64,000 bases of DNA from Deroplatys truncata. Its lineage: Eukaryota; Arthropoda; Insecta; Mantodea; Mantidae. Below are positions 22,328 to 32,405 of this stretch, one piece after another. The notes under the pieces were generated by a model, which did not search any database, was not told where the DNA came from, and worked only from the letters and a program-made list of their open reading frames with translations. The DNA lies in NCBI GenBank assembly GCA_030765065.1, contig CM060985.1, positions 176,330,096 through 176,394,095 of the forward strand. Reading direction: 5' to 3'. Position numbers and translations under genes: made by a program. Position 1 is the stretch's first letter. Each line of letters starts with the position of its first letter.

Positions 22328-23578
22328 CACTATGTGACCAAAAATATCCGAACACCCCACAAACATACGTTTTTCATCTTAGGTGCATTGTGGTGCCACC
22401 TACTACCTGGAACTCATTATCCGCGACCTCAGTAATCATTACACATCGTGAAACAGCAGAATGGGATGCTCCGTGGAACTCACGGACTTGAAACAAGGGC
22501 AGGTGATTGGGTGTCACTTGTGTCAGAAGTCTGTACGCGAGATTTCCACACTCCTAAACATCCCTAGGTCCACTGTTTCTGATGTGATAGTGAGGTGGAA
22601 ACGTGAAGAGACATGTACAGCACAAAAGCGTACAGACCGACCTCGTCTGTTGACTGACAGAGACCGCCGACATTTGAGGAGGGTCCTAAAGAGTAATAGG
22701 CACACATCTATTCAGACCATCACACAGGAATTCCAAACTGCATCAGGATCCACTCCAAGTACTATGACAGTTAGGCGTGAGGTGAGAAGCCTTGGATTCC
22801 ATGTTCGACGAGCGGCTGCTCATAAGCCACGCATCACGCAGGAAAATGCCAATACGACGCCTCGCTTGGTGTAAGGAGCGTCAACATTACACGATTGAAC
22901 GGTGGCAAAACGTTGCATGGAGTGACGAATCACGGCACACAATATGGCGATCCGATGGCAGGGTGTGGGTATGGCGAATGCCCGGTGAACGTCATATGCC
23001 AGCGTGTGCAGTGCCAACAGTGAAATTCGGAGGTGGTGGTGTTATGGTGTGGTCGTATTTTTCCTGGAGGGGGCTTGCACCCTTTGTTGTTTTGCGTGGC
23101 ACGATCACAGCGCAGACCTGCATTGACATTTTAAGCACCTTCTTGCTTCACACTGTTGAAGAGCAATTCGGGGATGGCGATTGCATCTTTCAACACGATC
23201 GAGCACCTTTTCATACTGCACGGGCTGTGGCGGAGTGGTTACACGACAATAACATCCCTGTAATGGACAGGCCTGCACAGAGTCCTGACTTTAATCCTAT
23301 AGAACAGTTTTGGAATGTTTTGGAACGCCAACTTCGTGCCAGGCCTCACCGACCTACATCGATACCTCTCCTCAGTTCCGCACTCCGTGAAGAATGGGCT
23401 GCCATTCCTCAAGGAACCTTCCAGGACCTGATTGAAAGTATGCATGCGAGAGTGAACGCCGCCATTAAGGCTAGGTGTGGGCCAACACCATATTGACTTC
23501 CAGTATTACCGATGGAGGACGCCACGAACTTGTACGTCATTTTCAGCCAGATGTCTGGATACTTTTGATCACGTAGTG
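22328..23578 (+). mobile_element. Tc1 transposon, nearly intact (copy 1)
   Basis: Terminal inverted repeats CACTATGTGACCAAAAATAT (left) and CACTACGTGATCAAAAGTAT (right, read in reverse), bounded by TA at 22326-22327 and 23579-23580. At 1,251 bp it carries a transposase with a single frame break. A second copy lies at 60466-61709. Confidence 0.95.
22461..23496 (+). pseudogene. Tc1 transposase (DD34E), one frameshift
   Basis: The N-terminal part (22461 to about 22850) starts MGCSVELTDLKQGQVIG and holds the paired-type DNA-binding domain: first helix-turn-helix with SVREISTLLNIPRSTVSDVI, then an RPRLLTDRDRR GRPR-like linker. The catalytic part continues in another frame to 23496. It has WSDESRH (first Asp), FQHDRAPFHTAR (second Asp) and, 34 residues later, NPIEQFWNVLE (Glu), ending GPTPY. 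Comparison with copy 2 shows that one extra base near 22855 (GCCAATACG against GCCAAACG) causes the break. Otherwise the frame is open. Family knowledge: cut-and-paste transposase acting at TA sites. The sequence style is very close to Tc1 elements known from fishes and other vertebrates. Confidence 0.92.
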
Positions 23579-24583
23579 TACATATTTCACAGCTTTTAGT
23601 TGTACACGCAGCTGCAAGTGCTGTTTCTTTTCGTTGGTTTTAGCAAGCTTTGAACATGAGTAAATTTATTGCAAACTGTAATGGTTATTCTGTAATTCTT
23701 AAATTTAAAGAGGTGAAACGGTACATAGGAAGGAGCATATACAAACTTTATATGCGTGTAATAAGCATGGTAACACTAAAGCCAGTAAAGGGGCCTATCT
23801 GAGAAGGCCAATACAGAATAAGTAAGGACAGAAGTCCAGCAAAAAATTGACGCAGGACAAATCACAGTAAGGAAAGGTGGAATCAGATGTCTGAAAAATT
23901 CCATGCCATTGCCGGGATTTGAAGCACGGATCTTTCGGGTTCCGTCCGGTTACTCTAACCTCTGAGCTACCATGGCAACATACATGTACAATCAGTACAA
24001 CTATATGGCAGCAATTGGTTCCTCAAAGTTAACAAGATTAAACAAAATTCTATTTTTAATATACTTATGTATCCTTGAAGGTGCGTTAGAATTAAAAATA
24101 TGTTCTATTAGTGCATTACTTATAATAAGCATGTACAAAAGTATATCCGCCTTGGTGGACGAATTGATGTAAGGGCCTCTGAGGCCCCGGTTCTATCTGG
24201 AATGACTCACCATTTCTTAATATCTCTCTGTTCGTCAAAATAAAAGTGGGCACAAGATAGATAATGAATCTGAAAATGTTCAGAATACAGCCTTCGAGTC
24301 TCAGCTGCATTTTGATGCCTCTCAGCACATATGTAACCATATGTGTCTGTTTGTTATTGGTGAATGACCTGACTTGAAGTGCAAGAAGGCGACTACGCGA
24401 CGCTTATCAGTACGAAACTACCACGTAAACACATGCAGACAGCAGTACTATATCAGTGAGCTTTCGCTTTGTACCTGCACTGCCCCTTTGAACATCAATG
24501 ATATGGCAACTTCTTTTGCACCTATTATGCGAGAAACATACAGTTGCAAAGGATGGCTTGTTTGGGCCATCTAGTATTGTTTT
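23579..24583. other. Unassigned stretch with a tRNA-like SINE
   Basis: Apart from the SINE described separately, I see no gene. 24150-24190 (CCGCCTTGGTGGACGAATTG, then GGCCCCGGTTCTA) may be another decayed tRNA-like module. Short open frames have no recognisable domain. Confidence 0.35.
23780..23974 (-). mobile_element. tRNA-derived SINE or pseudo-tRNA
   Basis: Minus strand from 23974: GCCATGGTAGCTCAGAGGTT with a good A box, then B-box-like GTGCTTCAAATCC and a near-complementary acceptor end (CAATGGC). The anticodon stem does not pair well, so a working tRNA gene is unlikely. About 100 bp of downstream sequence may be the SINE body. Confidence 0.5.
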
Positions 24584-25312
24584 TAAATACCAAGTTTGAT
24601 ATTTAACCAACTTTTCATTTTGGAAACGTGTCCATGCGTGTGTCTGTGAACAGCATAACTCAAAAACGAAAAGCCGGATAAATACCAAACCTGGTATTTG
24701 AGTTAAGTGACTTTCCAAGAAGGCGATACAAATTTTTCAGGAAAGTCCCTCCACACCCCTGGCTACCCTTTACATTATTTTCTCAACAATGGCTCTAACA
24801 ACTTTGATTTAAATATCATATGCTCAAGATATTTTCATGGTAAATGAAGTGTAGATCTTGAATTTTCTGGGAATGTCCCCAAAAGCACTCTTCATTCTGA
24901 ATGATATTTGTATATCTCTTAAACCGTAAGGGATAGTAAAAATGTAGATCTCGTTAAAATATACAGTTTATGACGTTCACATCTTTTTTGTCGAGTTAAC
25001 CATTTCCGAGATATTCCTTGTTGTTTGTTTCAATTATCCAATACTTATACGTTCTCTCAAATGGGAATTCGTTATTCTTTTTTATGTCCTGGACATACAA
25101 AGAGAATGAAATGCTCCACATGGCAACCAGCTCTTAAAACATTTGACTATCGCTTAAAGTCTACCATTCCTCTTGCAGCGACAAGAAAATTAGCAATAAG
25201 ATGTGGGCGCAACACATCAGATTTTTTCTAAATAAATTCACTTTTTTGATTCATGGAGTCTCAAGAAATATTTCTCCGGTGAAATATCGATAATTTTTTT
25301 GGGTGGAATGTT
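24584..25312 (-). repeat. Family A copy with inverted fragments at both sides
   Basis: The main body, 24626-25230, is inverted and ends with the left terminus (CAACACATCAGATTTTTTC). A 40-bp plus-strand piece precedes it (24584-24625, AAATACCAAGTTTGATATTT). A plus-strand right-half piece follows (25231-25312, with TTTCTCCGGTGAAATATCGA). The arrangement is a foldback-like cluster. Confidence 0.75.
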
Positions 25313-25785
25313 AGGTGGTAGTGAAGGTAAGAGGTGGTGTAAATGTTGTATATATCTGCCCCTACTTCTCACTTATTCACAATATTCCTGAACCATTCAC
25401 TGACAGTAAAATTCTTCGCGTATCCACTTTCCTAATAAAATCTGGAATAGCAACAACTGCCGCTCATAAAAGCGATGAGAAACATAACCATAGCATATCT
25501 GGTTTATGTTCAATGCTTTTGTTTCACTTTGCATGAAAAAATGCGCTCAGTTTACGTAAACATCCCAATGTATCTACATATGCAGAAGATCTGGTGTATT
25601 CTTCTGCCATTTCCCTTTAAATAAACAGACGAGACTCCCAGTGTAATCTTGGTATATTTTATTAGCCTACTATATACGAAAATAGTCCGGTAGGTAGCAA
25701 GATTTTAAACATTTCCCTTTCAGAATGACGGAAGTTTTACTTTTCAGCTGACACATATATAGGCTGTTACAGAATTCAACAGTGA
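25313..25785. other. Unassigned spacer
   Basis: No gene. 25761-25782 (containing GCTGTTACAGAATTCAACAG) is repeated in inverted orientation at 29578-29599, so it is part of a dispersed element I cannot delimit. Confidence 0.4.
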
Positions 25786-26163
25786 GTTTCCTGTTCGGCT
25801 CCCGTCGACAGCCTACTCTTACCTCGGGTTTTTCGTGATTTTCTCTGGTCGGTAGGCTAACGCTGGTGTAGTTTCTCATCTACGACAATCTCCTTTCCAT
25901 TATTTCCCTTTCACTGCGTTTCCTTATCTTTCAAGAGTACTTCTAGGTTTCGTGGCGTATGGCGTGCCGGACAGCTGGAGTAGATTCCTGCTGAAAGGAA
26001 AGAGTACTCCCATTGGACACTATAGGGCTGCTTGGTCGACGGGTCGTTCATCGCTCTCTCTTTAAGCAGCTCCAGCAGTGGGATGCGTCTTCAAGCCTGG
26101 AACTGTTTTTGACTTCTGCCTGCAGCCTCCTATGAGGTAGTACCCACAATGCATCTAGTGCAG
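25786..26163 (+). mobile_element. SINE family S3 fragment, plus strand
   Basis: Contains TTTCGTGGCGTATGG (also at 6246), the GGAAAGAGTA block and a 3' end with AGTACCCACAATGCATC, matching the 3' part of the S3 elements at 6061 and 19321. The tRNA head is reduced. It meets the next copy tail to tail. Confidence 0.65.
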
Positions 26164-26705
26164 GCTAAGGAACAAAGGTAAAGGAATATGTACGTGTCAC
26201 GGAGGGGCCCCCGGAAACTGGGCAGAGCACCGCACGTGGTAGTCTGCCCAGTATGCTTCCAGCATGACCCCTCGGAGGGAGAGATGAGAGGAGAGACTCG
26301 AAAGCCCGACCAGATCCATGTACCGATGGGCGCAAACATGACCGGGGTCCATAACGTTTCCAGATAGAACGCATCTGAAGCGGCACGGTCCCTGTCCACA
26401 AGCCATCAACCTTCAGCCCTCCCCCCGAGAAGAGCTCCACCTGAGGAAACACCTTCCTAAGCGGTAGCAACCTGCCGAACACCGCCACCTGGTTCCTACA
26501 ACCCTGAAACAGATGATGGGTACAGGAAATGAGAGGAAGGAGAGTCGTGGTAGAAGATGAACCGACCCCAACATTCGGCTCCGGGAAAAACCACAAAAAA
26601 CCCATAGTAGGACGCACACATCGCATTGAGAGACACAAGTGTATTGTCACGAAGCGGATTACACACAACCTCACAGGTAAACAATACCCCAATGCGCCAT
26701 CTCAC
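26164..26705 (-). mobile_element. SINE family S3 copy, minus strand
   Basis: Read in reverse it contains GGTTCATCTTCTACCACGAC followed by CTCTCCTT and CATTTCCTGTAC, as at 6420-6470, then a 3' end against the plus-strand copy. GC-rich open frames within (up to 175 residues on the minus strand) differ between the copies and show no known domain, so I do not call them genes. Confidence 0.65.
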
Positions 26706-27200
26706 TCCACCCTACTCGATGCATAGTAAACTTTACTTCCCTTGTTCCGGATCCTAAGCCCGGTTATGTAGATTGTAGTGCGCGAAGTGTCCCCCGCCAT
26801 TGTTGCTGTCAATCGGTTGTCTGTGCAGAGCTCAATACTGTGAGTTTATCATCAGTGCCTCTGGCAAAGGACTAGCGAAATATGAGGTGGATGTCAACAG
26901 TTTCAAGATCACCTTCGTTAAATGGGACTTGTATCGTACCTTCCCAGTATCTACACTTGTAACGTCTCGTAAACTCAGAGTCCCAGCATATATGTTGATA
27001 GGTAACTCAAATATTTGAACTGTTTCTGCAGCGTAATGTCTCGGTTTAGCCTCAACCATACCAATCCTGTTATCGGTGGTCACTTCCATCTCATATGTAA
27101 AGAACGCACAAAATGTTCTAGTGAAGAACACTTGTGCACCGCCGAAGTGATGGTAACTGAGTGGCCTCTTAAACAGGCCATGCTGCCACGTCCTTGATAT
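26706..27200 (-). repeat. Family C copy 1 with conserved unknown ORF
   Basis: Matches the split copy at 34250-34360 plus 35385-35500. Shared blocks include AAATGGGACTTGTATC near 26921 and GTAAAGAACGCACAAAATGT near 27097. The minus-strand open frame 26832-27131 is described separately. The outer ends are not defined. Confidence 0.6.
26832..27131 (-). CDS. Unknown conserved protein fragment
   Basis: A 99-codon minus-strand open frame beginning MFFTRTFCAFFTYEMEVT and ending LPEALMINSQY. I do not recognise the family. The segment TRTFCAFFTYEMEVT is repeated almost exactly in a second copy at about 35400-35470 (IRTFCAFFTYEMEVT), with a synonymous third-position change (TATGAG against TACGAG). The segment KVILKLLTSTSYFASPLPE is also matched, with a frameshift, at 34290-34320. 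The frame stays open upstream in a GGAQVFFTRT context, so the ATG may be internal. There is no signal peptide and no clear catalytic motif. It could be part of a transposable element or an old endogenised sequence, or a host exon duplicated within the repeat. Confidence 0.4.
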   Translation of the reverse strand: MFFTRTFCAFFTYEMEVTTDNRIGMVEAKPRHYAAETVQIFELPINIYAGTLSLRDVTSVDTGKVRYKSHLTKVILKLLTSTSYFASPLPEALMINSQY

Positions 27201-27282
27201 CTGCTCTTATCTCCTCAGGTTCCAAAAAGAAGGACCGTAAGATTACATACCTATGCACAATGAAGCCTCCGTTCGCGTAGTA

Positions 27283-27772
27283 CAGGGTTATTCAAAAAGA
27301 AGGGACAGATTTTAAATATTGTTTTTTGATGAACGACAATAGATAGCGACACATATGACACATCATTGAATAGAGAAAAGTTCAAATTTTTAAGCCCCCA
27401 CTTATTAGTTCCATTCAGTGCCTACAGCGGCGCTGGGTTTCCTTACGAAAAAATAGCGACGCCACAGGAAAATTCGTTTTGTGTGCTGCATTATACAAAG
27501 TGTGAATCCATTGTTTCATTGCAACGTGCACTTCGTTGTAAGTTCGACAATGAGTCGCCTCGTCATAAAAAATTTACAATTGATACAACGATGGTTGCGT
27601 ATGCAATCGGAAGAGCGCAGCTCGTCCTCGCATAACAAATAGTGCCCATGTTGAACACAATATAAAATTTTGAACTTTCCTCTATTCACTGCTGTTTTGC
27701 ATGTGTCATCATCTATTGTCGTTCATTAGAAATAAGTATTTAAATTCTGTTCGTTCTTTGTGAATAACTCTG
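27283..27772 (+). mobile_element. Short DNA transposon with ~110-bp inverted repeats
   Basis: Left arm CAGGGTTATTCAAAAAGAAG and right arm (read in reverse) CAGAGTTATTCACAAAGAAC. Similarity extends about 110 bp into both arms (shared AATGAACGACAATAGAT-like block and GTTCAAAATTTT). TA flanks both ends (27281-27282 and 27773-27774). The 490-bp element contains a remnant of a transposase N-terminus and is non-autonomous. Confidence 0.88.
27440..27620 (+). pseudogene. Transposase N-terminal remnant (DUF4817-like)
   Basis: The frame reads QENSFCVLHYTKCESIVSLQ then RALRCKFDNESPRHK, resembling the N-terminal helix-turn-helix region (DUF4817 type) of an insect DDE transposase family. No catalytic domain is present. 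The related C-terminal domain occurs in other relics at 35.9-36.5 kb and 41.5-42.3 kb, which suggests the same superfamily. Confidence 0.55.
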
Positions 27773-27774
27773 TA

Positions 27775-28440
27775 TACGCTGTGAGGTCTGAAAGCTCTTC
27801 GCACATTTCCTACATAAAGAGTCTTGTATAAGGCCCATTATGTATAGATATCTGCCCGTAAGGTAGCCCACAACTGCTCTGAGCTTAACTATATTCAAAT
27901 TCAGGAAAAACTCACTCAGTTTCAGTTCAGGACCAGATATTAAATCATGGGCTTGCCTGGCAATGGTCTGCTTGCTCCAGATCTCAAGATAAGCCCTCGC
28001 TGTAAGCTGCGTTATCTCATCTTTGCAAGATTGTTTGCCATCTCATTTCCTCTAATACCACCGTGCCCCGGAACCTAAAGAAGTGTATCCGAGTAGCTGG
28101 TATACATAGGCTATCCAACATCCGCTGGCATTGCCACACCAGTCTGGATGTGGTTTTAACCACCCTAGAGGCTTTAAAAGCTGTCATACTATCTGAGCAG
28201 ATGTATGCATCCGCATACAAGTTTAAATATGCATAGCGCGGGCTAAGATCGCATAAATATCAGCCTGGAAAACCATGACAAATAGCCCTAGGGGAATGAC
28301 AAGCCTGATTTTAGGATCATAGGCTCTACCCCCGAGGCGGGAAAGGTCCGTGAACCATGTCCTGGCCCTGCCTTCGGGAGAGACCCGGTCTTTGAGTCCC
28401 ACACCTCCCTGGAAGGTATTACCACAGTATAGGATGCACT
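27775..28440 (-). pseudogene. LINE RNase H and C-terminal region, decayed
   Basis: Read on the minus strand from about 28440, in three frames: TWFTDLSRLGGRAYDPKIRL (RNase H start; FTDGS is expected), then VFQADIYAILARAMHI near 28260, AYICSDSMTAFKASRVVKTT near 28200 (the SDS Asp region) and EMRWQTILQR near 28030. The C-terminal segment AVVGYLTGRYLYIMGLIQD and SLCRKC near 27850 resembles the cysteine-containing tail of jockey-like LINEs. The order and spacing fit a non-LTR retrotransposon polyprotein. Multiple frameshifts mean it is dead. Confidence 0.8.
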
Positions 28441-28745
28441 TAGGTTATACCTAGTCCCCATGAAATCCTCGATCATTTGGGTTATAAGACCGCCGCAGTA
28501 CATCGCCCTATTTACGAAGTTAGAAACGCAGGTAGTCCGAGGTTCATTTTGGGGGGGGGATCTTAGGAGATGGTAGGATGGGTCGAAAGGAAGTAGCGGG
28601 GTCCCGCTGATGCACCCCGTTAGTAAAGGTGGTAGGTTACTGCTGCGTGAGGCAGGAGCGAAACAAGGCTGGGTTCCGAGCCTCCAGACATGGCCGAAAC
28701 CCTGACTGGAGCCTGGGGTATAGAAATTAAATACTTTATTCATAA
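28441..28745 (-). other. LINE-adjacent sequence of uncertain content
   Basis: The minus-strand frame 28288-28743 is open and overlaps the RNase H relic in a different frame. Its upstream two thirds show no reverse-transcriptase motifs that I recognise. Contains a G9 run at 28551. Probably internal LINE sequence or a junction with another element. Confidence 0.35.
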
Positions 28746-28758
28746 ATCAAACTGCGCA

Positions 28759-29537
28759 CTAGCGTGCTTGGGAAGGGCCTTGAAGATCAGGCTGGTTTGT
28801 TTCTCTAACGGTGATTGCTGCCGATCCTGCTGCGGTGTCTCGGGTAATAGTCGTCAGGATTGTGGATGACGTATGTCTCGAAGAAGCGTAGGATGCATTG
28901 GAAGCGAGCACTCGGAGAGAGCTGCGAAGGTTTGGTTGGTGTAGGAGGTGATGACTGTGTTGAGAAGAAGCTGTTGAGTTGTCCTGGTTATCTGGTAGGT
29001 CGTGGAGTTGATGGACACGCTCCTGCAGTGATTGGAGGAGCGTGTGTAGCTGGTCGAACTTGATGGTGAAGGCTGTCATCTGATCGTGCAAACCCTGCAT
29101 GGTGGCGTCAGTATTGTCCATGAGGTGGAGACGGGTTTCAGCGTTATCTCCTGCGATGAATGACGTAATGGTGTGGATTTCCTCGGCGACGTCTCCGAGA
29201 CGGCCACCTATCGTCAGAGCCTCGGAGTGGAGGTTCTGGACGGCTTCCCGTAGGCGCTCCTCGGAGTTGTGGTGAGGCAGTGTTCAGGTGCTGTTGGTGT
29301 AGCCAAATGTTGGGGAAGTGGCCCGAAGTTGTGGACTGCCGGTGGTGGTGCTGGTGGCGCTGCGGTAGCTGGCGGTGTTCCTTTAACCTGGGTTCCCGGA
29401 GTGGACGAGGAAGGAGGACCAGTTAAGCGCAAGCGAGAAATTTTTACAAAGCATAAATTCCACTCCCTGCCGCAACAACCCAACCGCCTGACCCTACAAC
29501 CGTGAAAAATTTGAAACGAAATGACGTCCTCCATCAA
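28759..29537 (-). pseudogene. Gag/ORF1-like coiled-coil ORF, one frameshift
   Basis: The minus-strand frame 29537 to about 29270 has a Pro/Ala-rich segment (TPPATAAPPAPPPAV). After a frame change it continues from about 29270 to 28759 as a Glu/Leu-rich helical segment (EERLREAVQNLHSEALTIG, then DQLHTLLQSLQERVHQLHDL), typical of a coiled coil. It ends in a Ser/Thr-rich tail. This layout is common in ORF1/Gag proteins of non-LTR and LTR retroelements, and LINE relics lie just downstream on the same strand. No zinc knuckle is visible. A degraded host gene exon is an alternative. Confidence 0.45.
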
Positions 29538-30456
29538 GGTACTCGCCTAACACTTATCTGTAACCCTGGAAATTTGTCTGTTGAATTCTGTAACAGCCTG
29601 TATACACACCTGTAGTATAAAGCTACGAGAACAGAGGAGTTAAAATAATAGAATAAGAAAAAGGCTTCAGTGGAAGGAAAGAGGAGGAGGAGGAAACAGC
29701 GAGGGAATGACAGGATTCTGTGAACTCAAATTTCGCATTACTATTTCGTGCAGTAGCCGGATGTCCGAGCGAGTTTCTCTTTGAAGTCCACTCTCTTTTC
29801 TTTTTCTGCACAATGCTGGGAATTTCGCGGCTCGTTAAACTCGAAACAACGGACTAATAAGCTCAGATGAAAGCTAACTTTCTTTTTGTTTACTAAATTC
29901 GGTCCCATGTGTGTGGTAGCCGGCTAAGTTTGTGAATTTTGTCTTTTGGATTAGAGAAAGGTTCCTGCTGCGTCGTTAATTATTGGATTACCATCAGTCC
30001 GGCCAAGGTTGCTCGTCAGCGAGATTTACATCTATATTCTTATACAGGTTACAACATATAAAACTGCAACCTCGACATTTTCACACCATCATGGCATAAG
30101 TCACATAGAATCTGGTGATATTCGCGTTGTTAGGTTCCATTCATAACGCAACTCCACCTCAAACACGAACCTGTTACATGTATTGGGAAGGCTAGTTATA
30201 TGTGTTACGTCGGCGTCCTGTCCATATTTACAGACCTTGATGGTTGCACGCCATTTATTCACCAACTTTCAGGTTGATTATAATTTAATTATAAAATATA
30301 TTACTGAATATATTAATTATATTTCTATTTCTGTTATGTTATATCAATTCAGCTAATTACAAGAAGAGTCATTTACTAAATATTATTACAACGGGTTATC
30401 AGCGTTTTAGGTATTATCTTTGCAGTAAACTAGAAATTTGAATTGTTTTTCCAAAT
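29538..30456. other. Unassigned stretch
   Basis: No gene. 29578-29599 is the inverted match of 25761-25782. 30260-30420 is very AT-rich. No RNA gene seen. Confidence 0.35.
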
Positions 30457-30480
30457 TTTACTTTCTCTACCATGTACATA

Positions 30481-31754
30481 CGAGGGCAGTCCCAGAAGTA
30501 CCCGACCTGACGTATATAGAGCGGTTGTTGTTTCAAACAAAAGGCTACGGTAGAAAGTACCAACCTTATAAAGCTTAAGTTTGAAGATTAATGATGTTAC
30601 GCTGTTTAGTAATTGCTTGGCAGCCATCAACAGTGAACACACTCAGCAAATTTGTAAACATGGATAAAACTGGCCATCGTTATGTGATACAACACTTTCA
30701 GTTGAAAGGTCTTAGTCCAACTAATATTAAAGATGAGCTAGATTCTACTCTGGGGGAGTCTAATCCTTCGTTTACAACAGTAAAATATTGGGTTGCAGAG
30801 TTTAAGCGAGGCCGTAAGAGCTGCCAAGACGAACATCGCAGTGGTCGACCAAATGAGGTGACTATGCCAGAAATTGTGAAGAAATTCCACAAAATGGTAT
30901 TGAATGACCCTCGAGTGATAGTGTGCGAGCTAGCAGACATCGTAGGCATTTCAAAAAGTGTTGTACATCGCACACTAACTGAAAAGTTAGACATGAGAAA
31001 GCTATGCGCAAGATGGGTACCGCGTTTACTCGCATTGGAGCAAAAGCAGCGTCGTGAGGATGTTTCAGTCGAGTGTTTGGCGACGTTTTGTCGCAATAAA
31101 GCCGAGGTTTTGCGTCGATTCATAACCATGGTAGAAAAATGGGTCCATCACTTAACACCGAGACGAAGGAACAGTGGATTGAAAGGGGAGAATCGGCTCC
31201 AAAGAAGGTGAGAGAGTTCCATTTCCAGGAAGGTCATTCCTGGAATGCGCGTGGGGTAATTTTCATTGATTATCTTCAAAAAGGAAAAGGAATCAATGGC
31301 GAGTATTATGCAAACTTATTGCAGGTCTGAATGATGAAACCAAGCAAAAACGGCGGCATTTAGCGAAAAAGAAACTTTTGTTTCATCAAAACAATGCACC
31401 AGTTCACAGCTCCATTATCGCCATGGCCAAAACCAATGAGTTAACGTTCGAATTGCTTCCTCATGCAACCTGTTCACCAGATTTACCCCTCTCTGTTTGT
31501 TGTTTTCTGTTTCCAAAGTTGAAGAAATGGCTTGGTGGTAAAAGATTTGCCAACAATGAAGAGGCGGAGTTTGCAGTTGATGGCTATTTTGCAGAACTCG
31601 ACGGTACTCACTATAAACAGGGTATTGAAGCTATTGAACATGGCTGGGAAAAGTGTATCGAGCTGAAAGAAGACTACGTAGAGAAATAAAGATGTTTTTT
31701 CCCAAAGTTTTTGTGTTTTCTTTGTTAGATCGGGTACGTCTGGGACAACCCTGG
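30481..31754 (+). mobile_element. Mariner transposon (copy 1) nested in family A
   Basis: Ends CGAGGGCAGTCCCAGAAGTA (left) and, read in reverse from 31754, CCAGGGTTGTCCCAGACGTA. TA lies at both edges (30479-30480 and 31755-31756). The length of 1,274 bp is typical of mariner. The same element occurs inverted at 55257-56868. Confidence 0.93.
30663..31689 (+). pseudogene. Mariner transposase, inactivated
   Basis: Starts MDKTGHRYVIQHFQLKGLSP and shows the mariner N-terminal DNA-binding domain: TVKYWVAEFKRGR, GRPNEVTMPE and the second HTH ELADIVGISKSVVHRTL. The first catalytic Asp region is changed: the expected MDETW reads MVEKW near 31129, so the Asp is lost. After frameshifts, HQNNAPVHSS near 31385 has Asn where the second Asp should be. 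SPDLPLSVCCFLFP corresponds to the SPDLAPSDYFLFP motif of DD34D mariners. The C-terminus is open to 31689. Two of the three catalytic positions are replaced, so it is dead. Confidence 0.9.
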
Positions 31755-32405
31755 TAGTAGTCCACCCAAGAATTCGATACCCAGATTTCATCGGAAGCCT
31801 CCTGCTCCCCCCCCCCGAAAAGTCACGTTAACACCATACTTGTTATACAGACACAGTAGCTTTGAAATATGCGACACGAAGATTTTCAAGAAAATTCCGC
31901 CACCACAAATTAACTTTTACATGGAAGATTTTTTGACCTTTTTTATTTTCTAAAAAACGACTAAAGATTTTGATAAAAGTAACATACACTAATGTTAATT
32001 ACATAAAACATAAAATGTATTTCTTGAATTTCTGGGAATAGCCTGTGAAGTCCTCTTCATTCGGAAGGAATTTTGTGTAATCTTGTATAACTGGTAAACC
32101 TTAAGCGATAAACGAAAACGCAATTTATTTCCAACAAGTGTTTTTATGCATCAGTCATTTCCGAGCTATCCGTTACTAACGATTACAATTGTTCATTTCT
32201 TGGCAATTTTTGAAGTCCTTTCAACATCGTGGTGTCATAGAAACAGTAAGGAATTTTAAGGCCAGCATATAACGTTCAGTTGTTAAACATTTGACGATCG
32301 CTGTTCTCTTTGTATCTATAACGAAATGTGTAATGTAGCTATTTCTGTAAATGTATATTTGGATTAAAATGAACTATATAGAGAAATAAAGTTTCGTAGC
32401 AACAA

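Larger units (their letters stand above)
30457..32405 (-). repeat. Subfamily B copy split by a mariner
   Basis: Right terminus at 30457-30480 (TTTTACTTTCTCTACCATG, inverted orientation). The copy resumes at 31755 with TAGTCCACCCAAGAATTCGA and continues to 32405, including the B marker CAGCATATAACGTTCAG near 32262. The mariner at 30481-31754 occupies the gap. Confidence 0.82.

Noticed and set aside
23898..23974. Functional tRNA gene on the minus strand
   Set aside because: A and B boxes are present but the anticodon stem does not pair and the acceptor has a mismatch; a SINE or pseudo-tRNA is more likely.
26165..26692. 175-codon minus-strand open frame
   Set aside because: Lies within a GC-rich SINE S3 copy; the homologous part at 6420-6850 does not keep the frame and no domain is recognisable.
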